A stretch of 64,000 bases of DNA from Butyriboletus loyo (lineage: Eukaryota; Basidiomycota; Agaricomycetes; Boletales; Boletaceae), in NCBI GenBank assembly GCA_038093515.1, contig JBBPSI010000043.1, positions 62,001 through 126,000 of the forward strand, read 5' to 3'. The translations under genes and the position numbers were made by a program. Shown here piece by piece: positions 10,935-22,033 of this stretch (within the stretch, counting starts at the first letter, position 1; every line of letters begins with the position of its first letter). A model generated the notes under the pieces. The model searched no databases, had not been told where the DNA came from, and saw nothing but the letters and a program-made list of their open reading frames with translations.

Positions 10935-12142
10935 CTAGAAGCGTTTTACAAAGTCTACGACAAGTTTCCTGAATTCATTAGGCCTGGAAACGGGGGATCA
11001 GTGCCAGCATGACCAAGAGTACACTATGTCATGGACTCTTACATCTCTGCGTGTACTATACACAGAGTCAGTAGTTGTGGGCCCACAAATTAGGTCGACT
11101 TACTCCAATGTCCGGTATCAAGTTCTTCAATGGCACTCTCAGGGAAGAAGTCCTTCACGAGCGGCTTGTTGTGCCGATTGATGAATCTGGTACTATCAGA
11201 AACCCATAACTCTCGCGCAGAGACGCAACTTACTTGCTCTTCGACCCTTTGACGAATAATGTTCGTCCATTCCACGTTTGCTCGCCGGGGGTATAAGGGA
11301 ATGACTCGATCTCGGGCCTCCCTTCTTTCAATATCTCTATCGGTACTTTAAACTTGAACGGTGATTGCCCAGTATTCAGATTAGTCAACAAAAATGCGCG
11401 GACACTGGCGTCCTGGAACGCCATTCAGTCTCCGGATTGTGATAAGTGGAGAGATGGGTACCTTCTCAAATCTCTCCAAGATTTCGTTGGCTTCCTTACG
11501 AGAAGAAACATAGCTGGCCTCCACTTCCTCCATGCCTTGGATATGTGAAACAGTGTCAGCGGACACGGCGCGTACAGGCGTGATGTCGGACACGATGAGT
11601 TCCTTTAGAAGATCAGTGGGTGTTTCTGGGTTGAGAGCAAACGTCATAGCGACTTTTCCACCCCTTGTGAATAGGCATGAGACCACATCCACGCAACGAG
11701 ATAGTGAACGTGCATGGAGTGTCCAAGGAGGGAAATATTTGATAAAGATTGTCTGAGGCAAAAATCAAGAACATCCGCAGCCATGTGGGTGTAAGTCATG
11801 GGCCGAACGTGCGGCGAAGAGCCATGGTTACGAAGATCCTGCACGGTATCATGTCACTCCAGACGAGCTACTGCAAAGAGAATCAGTGACTGCGCACTAG
11901 GGTGTATACAGGGCGGTCGAGGTCGCGTGCGAATGCCTTGGAGAGGGACTGCCAATTCCGCTTGGAGCCACTGTAGGACAGTTCTTTCGATCAGCGGTAG
12001 AGATGTGCTAACGAGGTGCCCACAAAAATCCGTGAAGAATAACGAGGGGTCGTTCGGTCTTGTTGCCATTTGGCGGAATATACTCATCGTACTCCAATTC
12101 AACAGAGGGCACTGCGGAGAATGTTCGTCCTGTTGCTCTCGG
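10935..12142 (-). CDS. ABHD11-type alpha/beta hydrolase, copy B
   Basis: Serine hydrolase of the ABHD11/IMO32 group, a mitochondrial family. Reading down the minus strand, exons give VELEYDEYIPPNGNKTERP, LVILHGFFGSKRNWQSLSK, AFARDLDRPVYTL, DLRNHGSSPHVRPMTYTHMA, the nucleophile elbow LLGHSMGGKVAM (Ser in GHSMG), LKELIVSDITPVRAVSADTV, VRAFLLTNLNTGQSPFKFKV, GEQTWNGRTLFVKGSKSK, FINRHNKPLVKDFFPESAI, EELDTGHWIHAEMPNEFRKL and VVDFVKRF, stop TAG at 10935. The catalytic Asp and His positions (LIVSD, GHWIHAE) are present. The intron splitting the GHSM|GG junction starts with GC (GCACGT) where the decayed copy A has GTAGGT. The first exon with the start codon was not found; the frame is open up from 12142. 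Confidence 0.8.
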
Positions 12143-12836
12143 TCAGCTTGACGCCAACTGGGGATCGGCATGGAACCCACTGGCTAGGCATGACCGACCG
12201 AACGGATGAACATAATATTTGGCACTGCGGGAGGTCAATGACAACATGGATCTGTCACCCAGGACGCTCGACCACCACCAGACAGCAATGTAAGCACAAG
12301 AAAATAAATGTAAATAAATGGTAGTTCGTAGGGAGCCTGAGAGCCAAAAAAAGGAAACAGTAAACTTGCGTGACTTGTTGGGCTCAAAAACATAGAAACA
12401 ACTCTCTAGACATCTAGTACAATAAACTGCGCGTTTTACTGTGGCAGCCTCACCATTTGTTGCAGACGGAGTCCCTAAAACCGTGGAAGCCGGACAATGT
12501 GTTTGACAGAATTGCCCTGTTGAACGCAACTGGTTAACAACCTCGTTCATGTGGCGATTCATGTAACCCGAAAGTCCACGCCTTTTTCCTGGGCTTTAAG
12601 AAGTATGCCCTAAGTTGCTTGACTCTTCCACTTTAAGACGCTCTAGGACGGCCCCATGACATTTTGATCACTAGTACTACTACTAGTCCTTGTCCCTGGA
12701 CTAGGCAGGCCTAGGACCAAGTATGTATGCCCTTTTGATGCTAGTGCCACTAGTCCTTGTCCAACCTAACTCCGCCAAATAAGTCAAGGCATATCGCGTA
12801 CACGTGCTTTCACTCACCCTCAATTTCGTCGCAACG
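12143..12836. other. Spacer between divergent ABHD11 and TSC13
   Basis: Probably holds the missing first ABHD11 exon and both promoters. Two related pieces, about 12664-12692 and 12736-12768, share CTAGTCCTTGTCC preceded by a CTAGT-rich run, a small degenerate tandem repeat. No other feature seen. Confidence 0.4.
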
Positions 12837-14236
12837 ATGGTCTCCGTCACAGTGTCTGCGGCAGGAAGGCGTATCTCCATCGCTGGTGGGCTTCCCAGTC
12901 AGTTCGACATAGCAGGAAAAGAGATTCAAGACGCGACAATCGGCGACATCAAGGCAGCCATTGCCAACAAGTTCCCTAGAGTGAGTCCGAGTCTGGCCTC
13001 GATACATCTCTGCGAGGCATAACCTTGCACATTCCCCAGTTTTACTCCACGCGTCAAAAAATTACTCTGAAAGACAGCAAAAATGCTTTGAACGATGAGG
13101 TCAAACTAGTGGATGCCGGGGTTGTGGATGGGGGCGAGCTACTCGTTAAGGATCTCGGCCCCCAGATCGACTGGAAGACGGTCTTTTTGATTGAATACGC
13201 AAGTCGATGTGTCAAGGTGGTCCCTTCATTCATCGAACTAACGCGTCTGAAAAGGCTGGCCCACTTTTGATACACCCCATATTGTATCACTTTCCCGAAT
13301 ATATCTGGGGTGGTCCAGTCTACCACAGCATGCTCCAACGGTATGCATCCTCCGTTTCTTTTCTTCTTCCTTCCAGGTATTTATGCGACTCATAGGTTTG
13401 TATATGCGTTAGTCATGCTCCACTTTGCAAAGCGCGAGTTCGAAACACTTTTGTGCGTAATTCGTCCGTATTCATCCGGGTCGAGCTAACATAGTTCGTC
13501 CCAGTGTCCATCGCTTTTCTCATGGCACGATGCCATTCAGGAACGTTTTCAAAAAGTGAAGACTTTTTATCGTTGCTCTGCCGGTCCCCCCTCATTTACT
13601 TATTTCTCTCGTATAGTTCAGCCCATTATCACATTGGTAGCGGTAGGGGCATCTTCTGTGATTCAGCGAAGTCCGAAGTTTATACACATAACGCATATAG
13701 GACTCTTCCTAGCACTGGCAATTTACAGCCCGAAGTATTCCGCGATGTCCCCATATATTCTTGGCACATCTCGGAATAACCCTGCCTTCATCTGGGCCTG
13801 TACCGCAATCTGGGCAGTGAGTTCTCTTTCCCTGTTTTCATGATCTTGTCCGTGGACCTCACGACCTCTCGCAACCAAGTTCGCCGAAATATCCAATCTG
13901 ATCACTCACATCAACCTCCGCAACCTTCGTCCAGCTGGGTCCCGAAAACGCGCTATTCCCCAGGGATACGGTTTCTCGCTCGTGTCTCTCCCCAACTATT
14001 TCTTCGAAAGTCTTGCATGGTTCGCCATTGCCTTGATGACCGGAAGCCGGACTGGTAGGTCTCTTCTTCCACGTGTCTAGTGCCTTTCTGACAAGGGCCA
14101 TAAAGCCTATGGTTTCTTGATCGTGGCCGCGGGACAAATGTACCTATGGGCTGTGAAGAAACATGCTGCTTACAAGAAGGAATTTGGAAGCGCTTATCCC
14201 AAGGGGAGAAAGGCAATGTTTCCCTTCATTGCCTAA
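12837..14236 (+). CDS. TSC13: Very-long-chain enoyl-CoA reductase
   Basis: Catalyses the last reduction in the ER very-long-chain fatty acid elongation cycle. ATG at 12837 starts a ubiquitin-like N-terminal domain (MVSVTVSAAGRRISIAGG ... EIQDATIGDIKAAIANKFPR) typical of TECR/TSC13, followed by FYSTRQKITLKDSKNALNDE and ELLVKDLGPQIDWKTVFLIE. After an intron come GPLLIHPILYHFPEYIWGG, YALVMLHFAKREFETL, VHRFSHGTMPFRNVFK and NSAHYHIGSG, all hallmark steroid-reductase-type C-terminal domain motifs. Later exons carry membrane segments (HITHIGLFLALAIYSPKYSA), then ISNLITHINLRNLRPAGSRK, IPQGYGFSLVSLPNYFFES and the tail KEFGSAYPKGRKAMFPFIA with TAA at 14236. The final K-rich tail suits an ER protein. 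Each exon junction has ordinary GT-AG signals. Confidence 0.92.
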
Positions 14237-14638
14237 GATCACACAAGTTGTTATCCCCCCTTGTTGTGCGATGTCGGTCGTTGTATTCAATACTGGTGCT
14301 CATTCGATGCACGGATACATTATGTGAATAGCTAACATGCGACTATTCCTAAGTTACCTGCGAGCGATAGTCATAGAGGCGATGGAGTGTCAGCATGGAT
14401 ACCACTAATTTGGAGAATCAGAGGGGAATGCCCGAAAAAATGAGCTGAACGGGCCTTTTCGGCAGAAGAACAGATAATATGGAGAAGTCAGAAGGAACAA
14501 GCGGATCCAAAGTATAGGACCGACTCCGTCAACCGTTCCGTCGGTTGGAAAAATATTACGCCGAGGGCCGAAATATTCCCACACTTACTCGGTCCTTTGA
14601 CCAGAATTTCGATTATCCGAAAACCCTCTGATTTCTGA
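14237..14638. other. Intergenic spacer
   Basis: Spacer between TSC13 and ARV1, no ORF or repeat of note; presumably TSC13 3' end and ARV1 promoter. Confidence 0.5.
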
Positions 14639-15986
14639 ATGGCCATCTGCATTAATTGTGCGCGGTCAATATCTCACCTCTACACCGTCTACGAGTCTGC
14701 CTACAACTTGCGCCTTGAACAATGTGTTAGTGCTATCCAACACCTCCGAAACGGTGAAGACATGAATTGAAACCAATCCCAGAGTAAATGCCTTGCCTTC
14801 GCGGATCCCTACGTGGAACATGATACGCTCACGCTCCTTCTTGATCTTATACTGCTGAAGAGAGGCGTATACTTGCATTTGCTGTACAACAGAGGGACCG
14901 AGCCGCGTAAAGCGTATGAGAAGACCATGGCTCCCGATGCTCAACCCAAGGACGCGACGTTCGACACTGCACAACAAAAGGCTCTTGTCAGGGAAAAGGT
15001 TGGGTGTTTACCCATCGCGCAGCCATTTCTTACACTACTGGAAGGTAGGCCAGATGGTTACATATCCTAAAGCTTGGAAGTGGACTAGTGTTGGTCGACG
15101 CTTGTCAGTAAGACTGTATCATCTTCCCTTCAATCGTCTGACACACGGCATGTTAGTTATACGCTGGGCTCAGCTCAGTATGTCCCAATTCTTGCCGGAA
15201 ATGTCTAATAATGAGTTTCCAGACCCGCAGGTCGCCGCAAACCTCTCGCAATGGAGCACTGATACGAATGAGATATTTCTGCGCATTATCGTGGCTTGCT
15301 TGATAGGTCCGTTATCCCGAGTTCCGTCATTCCGGCGTGTGGATCATGCTCTGGCAGAAACGGTCGCGTTTCACGCGGGAGTGGTGCTCGCCTCGTATAT
15401 TGTGCTCGGATTCTCTGATTGGATCCTGTCTTGGAAGGCGCTTCGCTCCAACGAGGTGTCTGGTATACGCCAACAATTCGAGTGAAGAGTCCACGTTCTA
15501 GCGCGATATCGAACATCTGATCTTATTTTGTAACTAGGATGTCACATATTCCACTGGCAATCCTTTACTCGTCATTTATGAAATCGTTTCTACTCTTTCT
15601 GCTTACGATTTGGCGTCCGTCGTTGTCGCTACCAGGCAATGGTCCGTATCGATTTGATACACCATACAAGAACCCTTGGATACTTGGCGCACTCGAAATT
15701 TGGGACGAGGACAAGCTCGATCGCGAATGGGTAGTACGGAACGTGCTCGGTGGTTTGGCCGCAGGTTTCGGTCTTCGAGGTATATCGCTCTCCCCTAGTC
15801 ATAATCGTCCCAGGCTAGCTTACTCGGAGTGTACACACAGTCGTGTTGGACTGTCATCCCGTGTTCACAACCATGGTCATTCTTGTTGGATGGGCGGTCA
15901 AGACTGCTGTCGCAGAGCTTCTCAAAGATTGGGTTGGTGCGGATCCACGGGTTGGGGAGGTTTGGTTAGCGTACAGCATTCCATGA
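14639..15986 (+). CDS. ARV1: ARV1 family lipid-homeostasis protein
   Basis: ER membrane protein needed for sterol distribution and GPI-anchor assembly in yeast. ATG at 14639 begins the ARV1 homology domain: MAICINCARSISHLYTVYE, then LRLEQC, intron, SKCLAFADPYVEHDTLTLL, then LDLILLKRGVYLHLLYNRG. The two CxxC-type pairs (CINC and QCSKC) form the expected zinc-binding tetrad. Following exons give RWLHILKLGSGLVLVDAC, then IRWAQLSMSQFLPEMS, the segment FHAGVVLASYIVLGF, ILYSSFMKSFLLFLLTIWRP, and the C-terminal VLDCHPVFTTMVILVGWAVK ending VWLAYSIP with TGA at 15984-15986. At least four membrane segments are visible. It lies head-to-tail with TSC13 and GET4. Confidence 0.9.
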
Positions 15987-16152
15987 CCTAGGCATCATTA
16001 CAGTCACTCTAGTGGTGTTGTGTTATCGTTTCATAGACTGCGCTTTGTATGTACTTATCCCCCGATATCGTGGCAGTGTCCCCGAGACTTCCGACACCCT
16101 GATATCGAGCGATCGTGTACAGCAATCACAATCTTGTCTACATCCAGGCAGA

Positions 16153-17472
16153 ATGCCGTCCGGTGCAGCCTCCTCTTCTCGTGCACTGAATGCAATCCTA
16201 CCATTAGTTGCCAGTGGGAAACCCTACGATGCCCACCAAAAAGCGCGCACCTTTGCGTCCCGGTACTCTAAAGCGGGGCAGTACGACACCGCGATTGATG
16301 TGCTCTTCCAGTCCGCACGGGAAATGCTCAAATCCGGGCAGCAGGGTAGCGGAATAGATCTCGCCCAGTTTCTGTTGGATGTATACGAAACCAAGGGGGA
16401 AAGCGTGTCAGACGAATCAAGAGGTCCGCCTATTCCCTTTATGCTAGCGATGTCGATGTCGAGCCTCACCGTCGAATTGGTAGGGAGGATCACGCAGCTG
16501 ATCGCGCTCACTGGCTCCTCAGGGACGTGGCGAAAGACGATCATCGATAGAGCGGTCGCGTTTGTGATGTCTCTCGCTCTCGGATCTACCGTGCGCTCAT
16601 GCATCGTGACTAGATGGACGGCTAGACATGGTACATATCCCGTTGGTGATCCCGATCTCCACCACTACATCGGCGAACTACTTTACAAAGGTACCGCGGC
16701 ACTTTCTCACACGAAGTTCGCCTTATTGTCTTCCCTGAATAGACGGGGCATATGATGCAGCGGAACCCCATCTCCTGGCGTCAGGAAAGAGGGATAGTGC
16801 TCGCCTTCTGGCGCAGATGATGGTGGATTGGTCCGCTGTCGGCGGCGTACCAGGAAACTTTGCCCTCCGCGGTACCCTTCCGTTGGTTCCCTTTATCCTT
16901 GAACGAAACACGTCGAAACTGAACTTGTTTTGTACACAGATACCTGGAGAACGGGAATATACTCGCAGCTCGGACGTTCATCGTCCAATTCGTCAACAAA
17001 ATAATAGCCGCTCAACCATCTTTGACACTCGGAACCTCGCCCCTTCAGGTCACTGATTCGAGCGAGGTCGTGCTGACCAACGACAGTGTCCTCAACTTTT
17101 GCCAACTTGCAGTGTTTGCGTGTCAGCGAGCGAACGCTGAAAAGAACAAAACAATGCGCGAAAGCTGGATCCGATTGTGCGGTACGTATCAATCAAAGGG
17201 TGGTGTCCTTGCCAGCAAGGAGGTCCGTTCTGTAAGTCTACGCGTTACCACCCCAGGTGCACGTTGGCCCAACTCACGAGGGTTGACTTGTCTAGGCACT
17301 GATCGAGCTCGCAACGTTGTACTTTGCGATCCCACCACCAAAGACACAACCCGACAACCCGCTGGGTGCGATGTTGTCTTCGATGCTCGGTGGGGGGGCT
17401 CCTGGTAGTGCACCCCAACGACGGGTGTTGACTCCAGGTCAGTCTGGCCCGACGGCGCCGGAGCTAGATTAG
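16153..17472 (+). CDS. GET4: GET4, guided-entry-of-tail-anchored-proteins subunit
   Basis: Cytosolic adaptor that, with Get5, passes tail-anchored proteins from Sgt2 to Get3. ATG at 16153 (MPSGAASSSRALNAILPLV). Helical-repeat N-terminus shows YDAHQKARTFASRYSKAGQY, DTAIDVLFQSAREMLKSGQQ and GSGIDLAQFLLDVYETK. Later exons: ARHGTYPVGDPDLHHYIGEL, GAYDAAEPHLLASGKRDSAR, LLAQMMVDWS, YLENGNILAARTFIVQFVNK, SVLNFCQLAVFACQRANAEK and ALIELATLYFAIPPPKTQPD, then GGGAPGSAPQRRVL and the tail TAPELD, TAG at 17472. All family blocks are in order and the spliced frame is open. Position immediately downstream of ARV1 leaves about 165 bases for its promoter. Confidence 0.92.
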
Positions 17473-17797
17473 AGAATCAGTATGGGAGAGAGATTCTTTT
17501 CGTCGATGGCGAACTTTGTCGCAGGGACTTCGGTATAGGTAGAATTCTCGACCTGGTATCGTAATTGGAGATTTGTTGGTTGATGTTGTGAACGAATGTC
17601 AACAGATTCGTCGGCCTCGATAACTAGGAGGCCTAGCCTACATATGCCGGAAGTTCAGGTCTGCTCGGGAACTATAATTACAAACAGACGGTATAAACAA
17701 TGATTCGACCGTGATTAGTGCAGAAAGTGTCCGGGACCTAGGAGGATCTCAATGCAAGCGAGAACATTGTAGGTGCGGACCCAATACTCGCGAAGAC
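17473..17797. other. Convergent intergenic spacer
   Basis: Spacer between the 3' ends of GET4 (plus) and HSBP1 (minus). No ORF or repeat seen; expected to hold both polyadenylation regions. Confidence 0.5.
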
Positions 17798-18287
17798 TTA
17801 TGACACACCACTACCACTTCGCCGCGGTACGAGGGCTGGAGGGTACTGCGTGGGGGAAGCACTCGGCGTGGTCACATCTCCAGAAATTATATCCTGGATC
17901 GCGTTCTCTAGCGCGTCGACACGGTTAGACATTTGTGCCACTACAAATAAACCAGTCAGAGTGGGCAAAACGACGCGAACAAAAAAAAGAGGGGAAACTG
18001 ACTCCGATCGAGTATCTGGGACGACATCTCATCAAACTTGGCATCGAGCTGCTCCAACAGCGTTTCTACCTGGAACACGGCTTTTCTGTCAATGACAAGA
18101 TCAGAGGGTCGCCGTTGATGTGACTTACGAACGCTGTCAGTTCGTGCGGGCTGGACATTTCGCCAGGGTTGGCGGTCACTGACGGCTTCGTTGGTGTTCT
18201 CGCACCAGACGCCACCTCGGAAGTGGGGATTGAGCGCGCTGGTGTCGATGCGGGGGCGAGTTTGAGGGGGAGCGCTGAGGAGGACAT
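17798..18287 (-). CDS. Heat shock factor-binding protein 1-like
   Basis: Small coiled-coil trimer protein that binds heat shock factor in animals; fungal role less clear. The likely ATG is at 18287 (MSSSALPLKLAPASTPARS), giving a low-complexity N-terminal extension before the conserved core MSSPHELTAFV, which could itself be the start. An intron splits the core; the next exon reads VETLLEQLDAKFDEMSSQIL and DR, a second intron follows (donor after DR near 18000) and the last exon reads MSNRVDALENAIQDIISGDV, ending SGSGVS with TAA at 17798. The heptad pattern and the ENxIQD segment are diagnostic for HSBP1. Convergent with GET4. Confidence 0.88.
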
Positions 18288-19249
18288 CGTTCCCTCCGCG
18301 TTGCTTGCAAGTCCACGGTGGAAAAGGACCCGGATTATGTAAGCACTGAAGCTGGCTTTGTGCGCAACTGAACCCGGCAATTAACTAGAGACGCGGGACA
18401 ATGTCACAATGATTCCCGGGTTCAGAATTTTTTACATGTTACTGCTCTCATTGTGCCCGCTGGACAGGCACCGTCTCACGAGCTCCGTCGCGGTGTCTCA
18501 TGCGACACTACACAAAGCGCCCTTCGAAGCCCGTGCGTCTTACTTCCCTAGATTCGACGGGTCGTAGCACGACCGTGTCGCGTGTCTCGATGCGGCGACC
18601 TTGAGGCGGCATTTGTGAGGAACGTGGACGATCTTTTCAGACGCTTCTCTGGTCACATAACTCATAACCTCTGTTGATTTCAGGAACGTTCAGACTCTTC
18701 GTCAAGGCGGTTCAAACCTTGACAAACGTTGAAAGCTGATCCAGATCCGAGCTGTTTCTGACCCGGCCGGCGAACAAAAACACAAATAGGTATGTAGCGT
18801 CAAATGGATCGGATCTGAACACCCTCATAGTACAAAACTTCATGGCCGAGAACACCTTGGTGCCTGTCTTACAACCGTTCCCGTCGCGGGCCTTGAACCT
18901 AGGATGACGCATCGTACTAATCGATCTCGGTGAGCTTAACGGTTACGCATTTTAATATCTGTGCCTATGGCCGTGCAAGGAGCAAAAATACTGAACAAGG
19001 TCAACTGTTTCAGATTGATGACACTACACAGATAACACATGGCCCTCTCTGTTATCTCGGCTGTGAATGGGCCAGAGTCTGTCTCCGGCAACCTCGGTGC
19101 GCAGCATCTGAATCGGGGGTCTCACTAACATTATTCTAACCTCACTCATCCCATATATTGTGTCTGGTTTGTTTGTTCGCCATCATGACAACTTGACAGG
19201 TCGAGAGCCATAGCCACATTACCTGGAATTGGTGGTGAACAGAAAATGG
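18288..19249. other. Long spacer upstream of terpene synthase
   Basis: Divergent interval between HSBP1 and the terpene synthase. No protein-like frame on either strand stands out, and no repeats were seen. Likely regulatory sequence for both. Confidence 0.4.
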
Positions 19250-19256
19250 TATAAAA
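19250..19256 (+). promoter_or_regulatory. TATA box of terpene synthase
   Basis: TATAAAA lies 58 bases before the ATG at 19308 and only 16 before an earlier in-frame ATG at 19266. The spacing favours 19308 as the start codon. Confidence 0.5.
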
Positions 19257-19307
19257 CAACTCGACATGTCTATCATATATCTTAGTATCCGGTCCTTGTC
19301 GTTCGAC

Positions 19308-20468
19308 ATGTCTCCCACTGCAACTTACGAAGCTGCTCCTGAGCACTCCTTCGCTGGCTTTATCCTCCCAGACCTCGTCTCCGACTGCCACTATCCCCTA
19401 CATCTTAGCCCTCATTGTTACAACGTCGCTCGTGCCTCCGAACAATGGCTACTGCAAGGGGCCCGGCTCGTTGAGCCCCGCGTCACCAAATTTATGGGTC
19501 TGAAAGCCGGGGAGCTCACCGCATCTTGCTACCCAGACGCCGACGAGTTTCATCTTCGCGTCTGCTCAGACTTCATGAACTGGTTGTTCAACATGGATGA
19601 CTGGTTGGATGAATTTGACGTGACAGACACATGTGGAATGCGGGAATGCTGTATCGGCGCTTTCCGCGATCCTATCCATTTCGAGACGAGCAAGCTTGGG
19701 GGTCTGATGTGCAAGTCGTGGGTTTCTCTCACCTCTATGCTTCTGCAGTGTCGAAAAATTGATTTCGAAACGGAACAGGTTCTTTAGCCGTTTCATGCAA
19801 ACCGGTGGTCCGGGATGCACGAAGCGATTTATCCACACGATGGATCTGTTCTTCATCGCTGTCGCCAAACAAGCGGATGATCGCGCAAAGGGACACATCC
19901 CAGATCTCGAATCGTACATCACCGTCAGGCGAGATACGAGTGGCTGCAAGCCTTGCTTTGCGCTCATCGAATACGCTGCCCGTATCGATTTGCCCGATGA
20001 GGTCATGTCACACCCGATGATTATGGCAATGGAAGAAGCCACCAACGACCTCGTCACATGGTCCAACGTAAATCACTCCATCCCACCCTCTCATAACGCG
20101 CCCTTGTTTAATTCGATTTCGATTTCGTACAGGATATCTTTTCGTACAACGTCGAGCAATCTCGACGCGATACCCATAACATGATCGTCGTCCTCATGCG
20201 GGAACAGGGGCTTGACCTTCAGGGTGCCGTAGACTATGTCGGTGCGCTTTGCAAGGGTACGATTCAGCGCTTCGAGGATAACCGCGCGATGCTCCCTTCG
20301 TGGGGTGAAGAGCTTGATAAGCAAGTCGCGATATACGTCGAGGGGCTGCAGGACTGGATCGTCGGCTCGCTGCACTGGTCGTTTGACTCTGAGCGGTACT
20401 TTGGCAAGGAAGGGCCGAAGGTGAAACAGCATCGCGTCATCAAGCTTCTCCCGAAACGGCCTCTATGA
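19308..20468 (+). CDS. Sesquiterpene synthase (class I terpene cyclase)
   Basis: Cyclises farnesyl diphosphate using a metal-dependent active site. The chosen ATG at 19308 starts MSPTATYEAAPEHSFAGF and the typical FILPDLVSDCHYPLHLSPH segment. The aspartate-rich motif DDWLDE is near residue 95 in WLFNMDDWLDEFDV. An intron (GTGGGT...ACAG) leads to FFSRFMQTGGPGCTKRF, then SYITVRRDTSGCKPCFALIE, which carries the pyrophosphate-sensing Arg region. A second intron falls between WSN and DIFSYNVEQSRRDTHN, rebuilding the NSE metal motif NDIFSYNVE. The distal RY pair is represented by SERYFG near the C-terminus. TGA ends at 20468. This matches the basidiomycete sesquiterpene cyclases in length (about 340 residues). 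No tailoring enzymes lie beside it. The product cannot be predicted safely. Confidence 0.93.
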
Positions 20469-20821
20469 GGTGGTTCCGTGTAGTGGGGGATGATACTCGG
20501 CTTTAAAAGATGTATTTTGATTCGTCATAGATGATCCGTACGGAATTATGGTGTTGTATGTTCACCCTTATTGGAAGCACTCCTGTAGATTGCGTTCGTT
20601 CCTATTTCTATTTTATAATTTCACTAGAGGATCCTAACAAAAAGGGATATCGTTCTTAGCTATCTAGAATCTGAACTTGGAAAAGGTTTCCCTGAAGACG
20701 CGTACCCTTGGTTCTTTGCGTTGAAACAAAGAGGTTACCAGAGAGGAATGATCTGCGATCGCACGCAACTGTCAGATGCATTATGCGACAATTCCAGATA
20801 TTAAATTTACGCTACAGTGTT
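20469..20821. other. Convergent spacer
   Basis: Spacer between the 3' ends of the terpene synthase and NAS6. AT-rich 3' sequence only; nothing else seen. Confidence 0.5.
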
Positions 20822-22033
20822 TCACGGGAGACCGCAACGATCGGTGACGTAGGCCCTCGCTTTCCTCTGTTCCTCACCACCGACGCCCTCCACATTCTCG
20901 GGCGTGATGTCTTCGACGTTGGACTGCAACGATCATCCTGCGTGAGCAGAGATCGGGAACCGGGTGAGACGGCAGGAAGCGCGTACCCTTCCGCGATCTG
21001 CACCAGCTTCGATCAAAAGCACTGCAGCCTCTGCGTGAGCAGATTCCATGGCCAAATGAAGCGGCGTGTTTCCTAGCAACCGTGCGGTTACCCCATGTAA
21101 CGTTCTATAGTCGAACTTTATTTACCGACTCGATCGCCTGTATTCAAGCGAGGCTTTGTCGCGACGCCTTCTGGGGGGTGCAAAAGAAGCGAGATAAATC
21201 CGATGGAACCGGTGGTGGCAGCTCGATGACTGAATGGAGCATGTGAGCCGAGCGGAAGCCATCTCACGATAACTGTGCTGACAGGGGTAATTGGTTGGCT
21301 TTGTCCCTCGCATTGATCTATGATCGTTATACTTATTAGCTTCAGAACGGGACCCCGCGGCGTGATTTGCCCACATCTGCACCTCGCTGCATCAGGTACC
21401 TTCCGATCTGGGTTATAAAATGAACACCGAACATCAGAAACGTGGAGTGACTGAATATCTGGCAAGTTCACCTCTATACGTGATTTGGAAGCTGCGTAAT
21501 GCCTATCGATCAAACGACATGAGCAAGAGCAAAGCGAGGTGATTGTTGCGATATATCGCACAGTGGAGTGATCCCTTTATCATTCCTCTGATTTACATCC
21601 GCCCCGGCGCCAACAAGTTCCTGAACGATGTGCTCGTGACCAGCGCTGACTATAGGAAATCAAGATAAGATGAACTTGAGGCGCTGACTGTGGATGATCG
21701 AACCCGCTATGTGTAATGCTACCCAGCCGCTACCGTCCACTTTGGTGACGTCTGCCCCTTGATCAATCAGGTAACGCACGACCTCGGTAGCACCGACGGA
21801 TGCTGCCCAATGCAATGGTGTACGACCGTCCTGCGCCCGTCAAGTTGGCTGTGGGGGTGAGACCATGGAGAACAGAGCTCACTGCATCTATTTCGTTGAT
21901 ACTATTTGGGTTTTCAGCAACAAGGGCCTGTACTAATGAAAGTTGATCTACGAGCAGCGGATCACTACCAAGGGGTCAAATTCAGCACGGTGGACGAACT
22001 GTTCTGTGCTGCTGCGTGGATGGAGAGTGTCAT
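20822..22033 (-). CDS. NAS6: Proteasome assembly chaperone NAS6/gankyrin (ankyrin repeats)
   Basis: Ankyrin-repeat chaperone that binds the Rpt3 ATPase during assembly of the 19S regulatory particle. ATG at 22033. A 67-base intron (GTTCGT...CATTAG) joins MTLSIHAAAQN to IQALVAENPNSINEIDA; another joins DGRTPLHWAASVGATEVVRY, LIDQGADVTKVDGSGW. Then come SAGHEHIVQELVGAGADVNQ, ITPLHYAASKSRIE, IGRYLMQRGADVGKS, a diverged stretch with AATTGSIGFISLLLHPPEG and RLNTGDRVG, the repeat GNTPLHLAMESAHAEAAVLL, and the last exon with DITPENVEGVGGEEQRKARA ending VTDRCGLP, TGA at 20822. The last exon signature (VGGxEQ, RCG) is specific to gankyrin. Six or seven introns for about 230 residues. Confidence 0.88.

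Noticed and set aside
11854..12180. Minus-strand open frame of about 108 codons
   Set aside because: It is an alternative frame across ABHD11 exons and an intron; the family motifs lie in the other frame.
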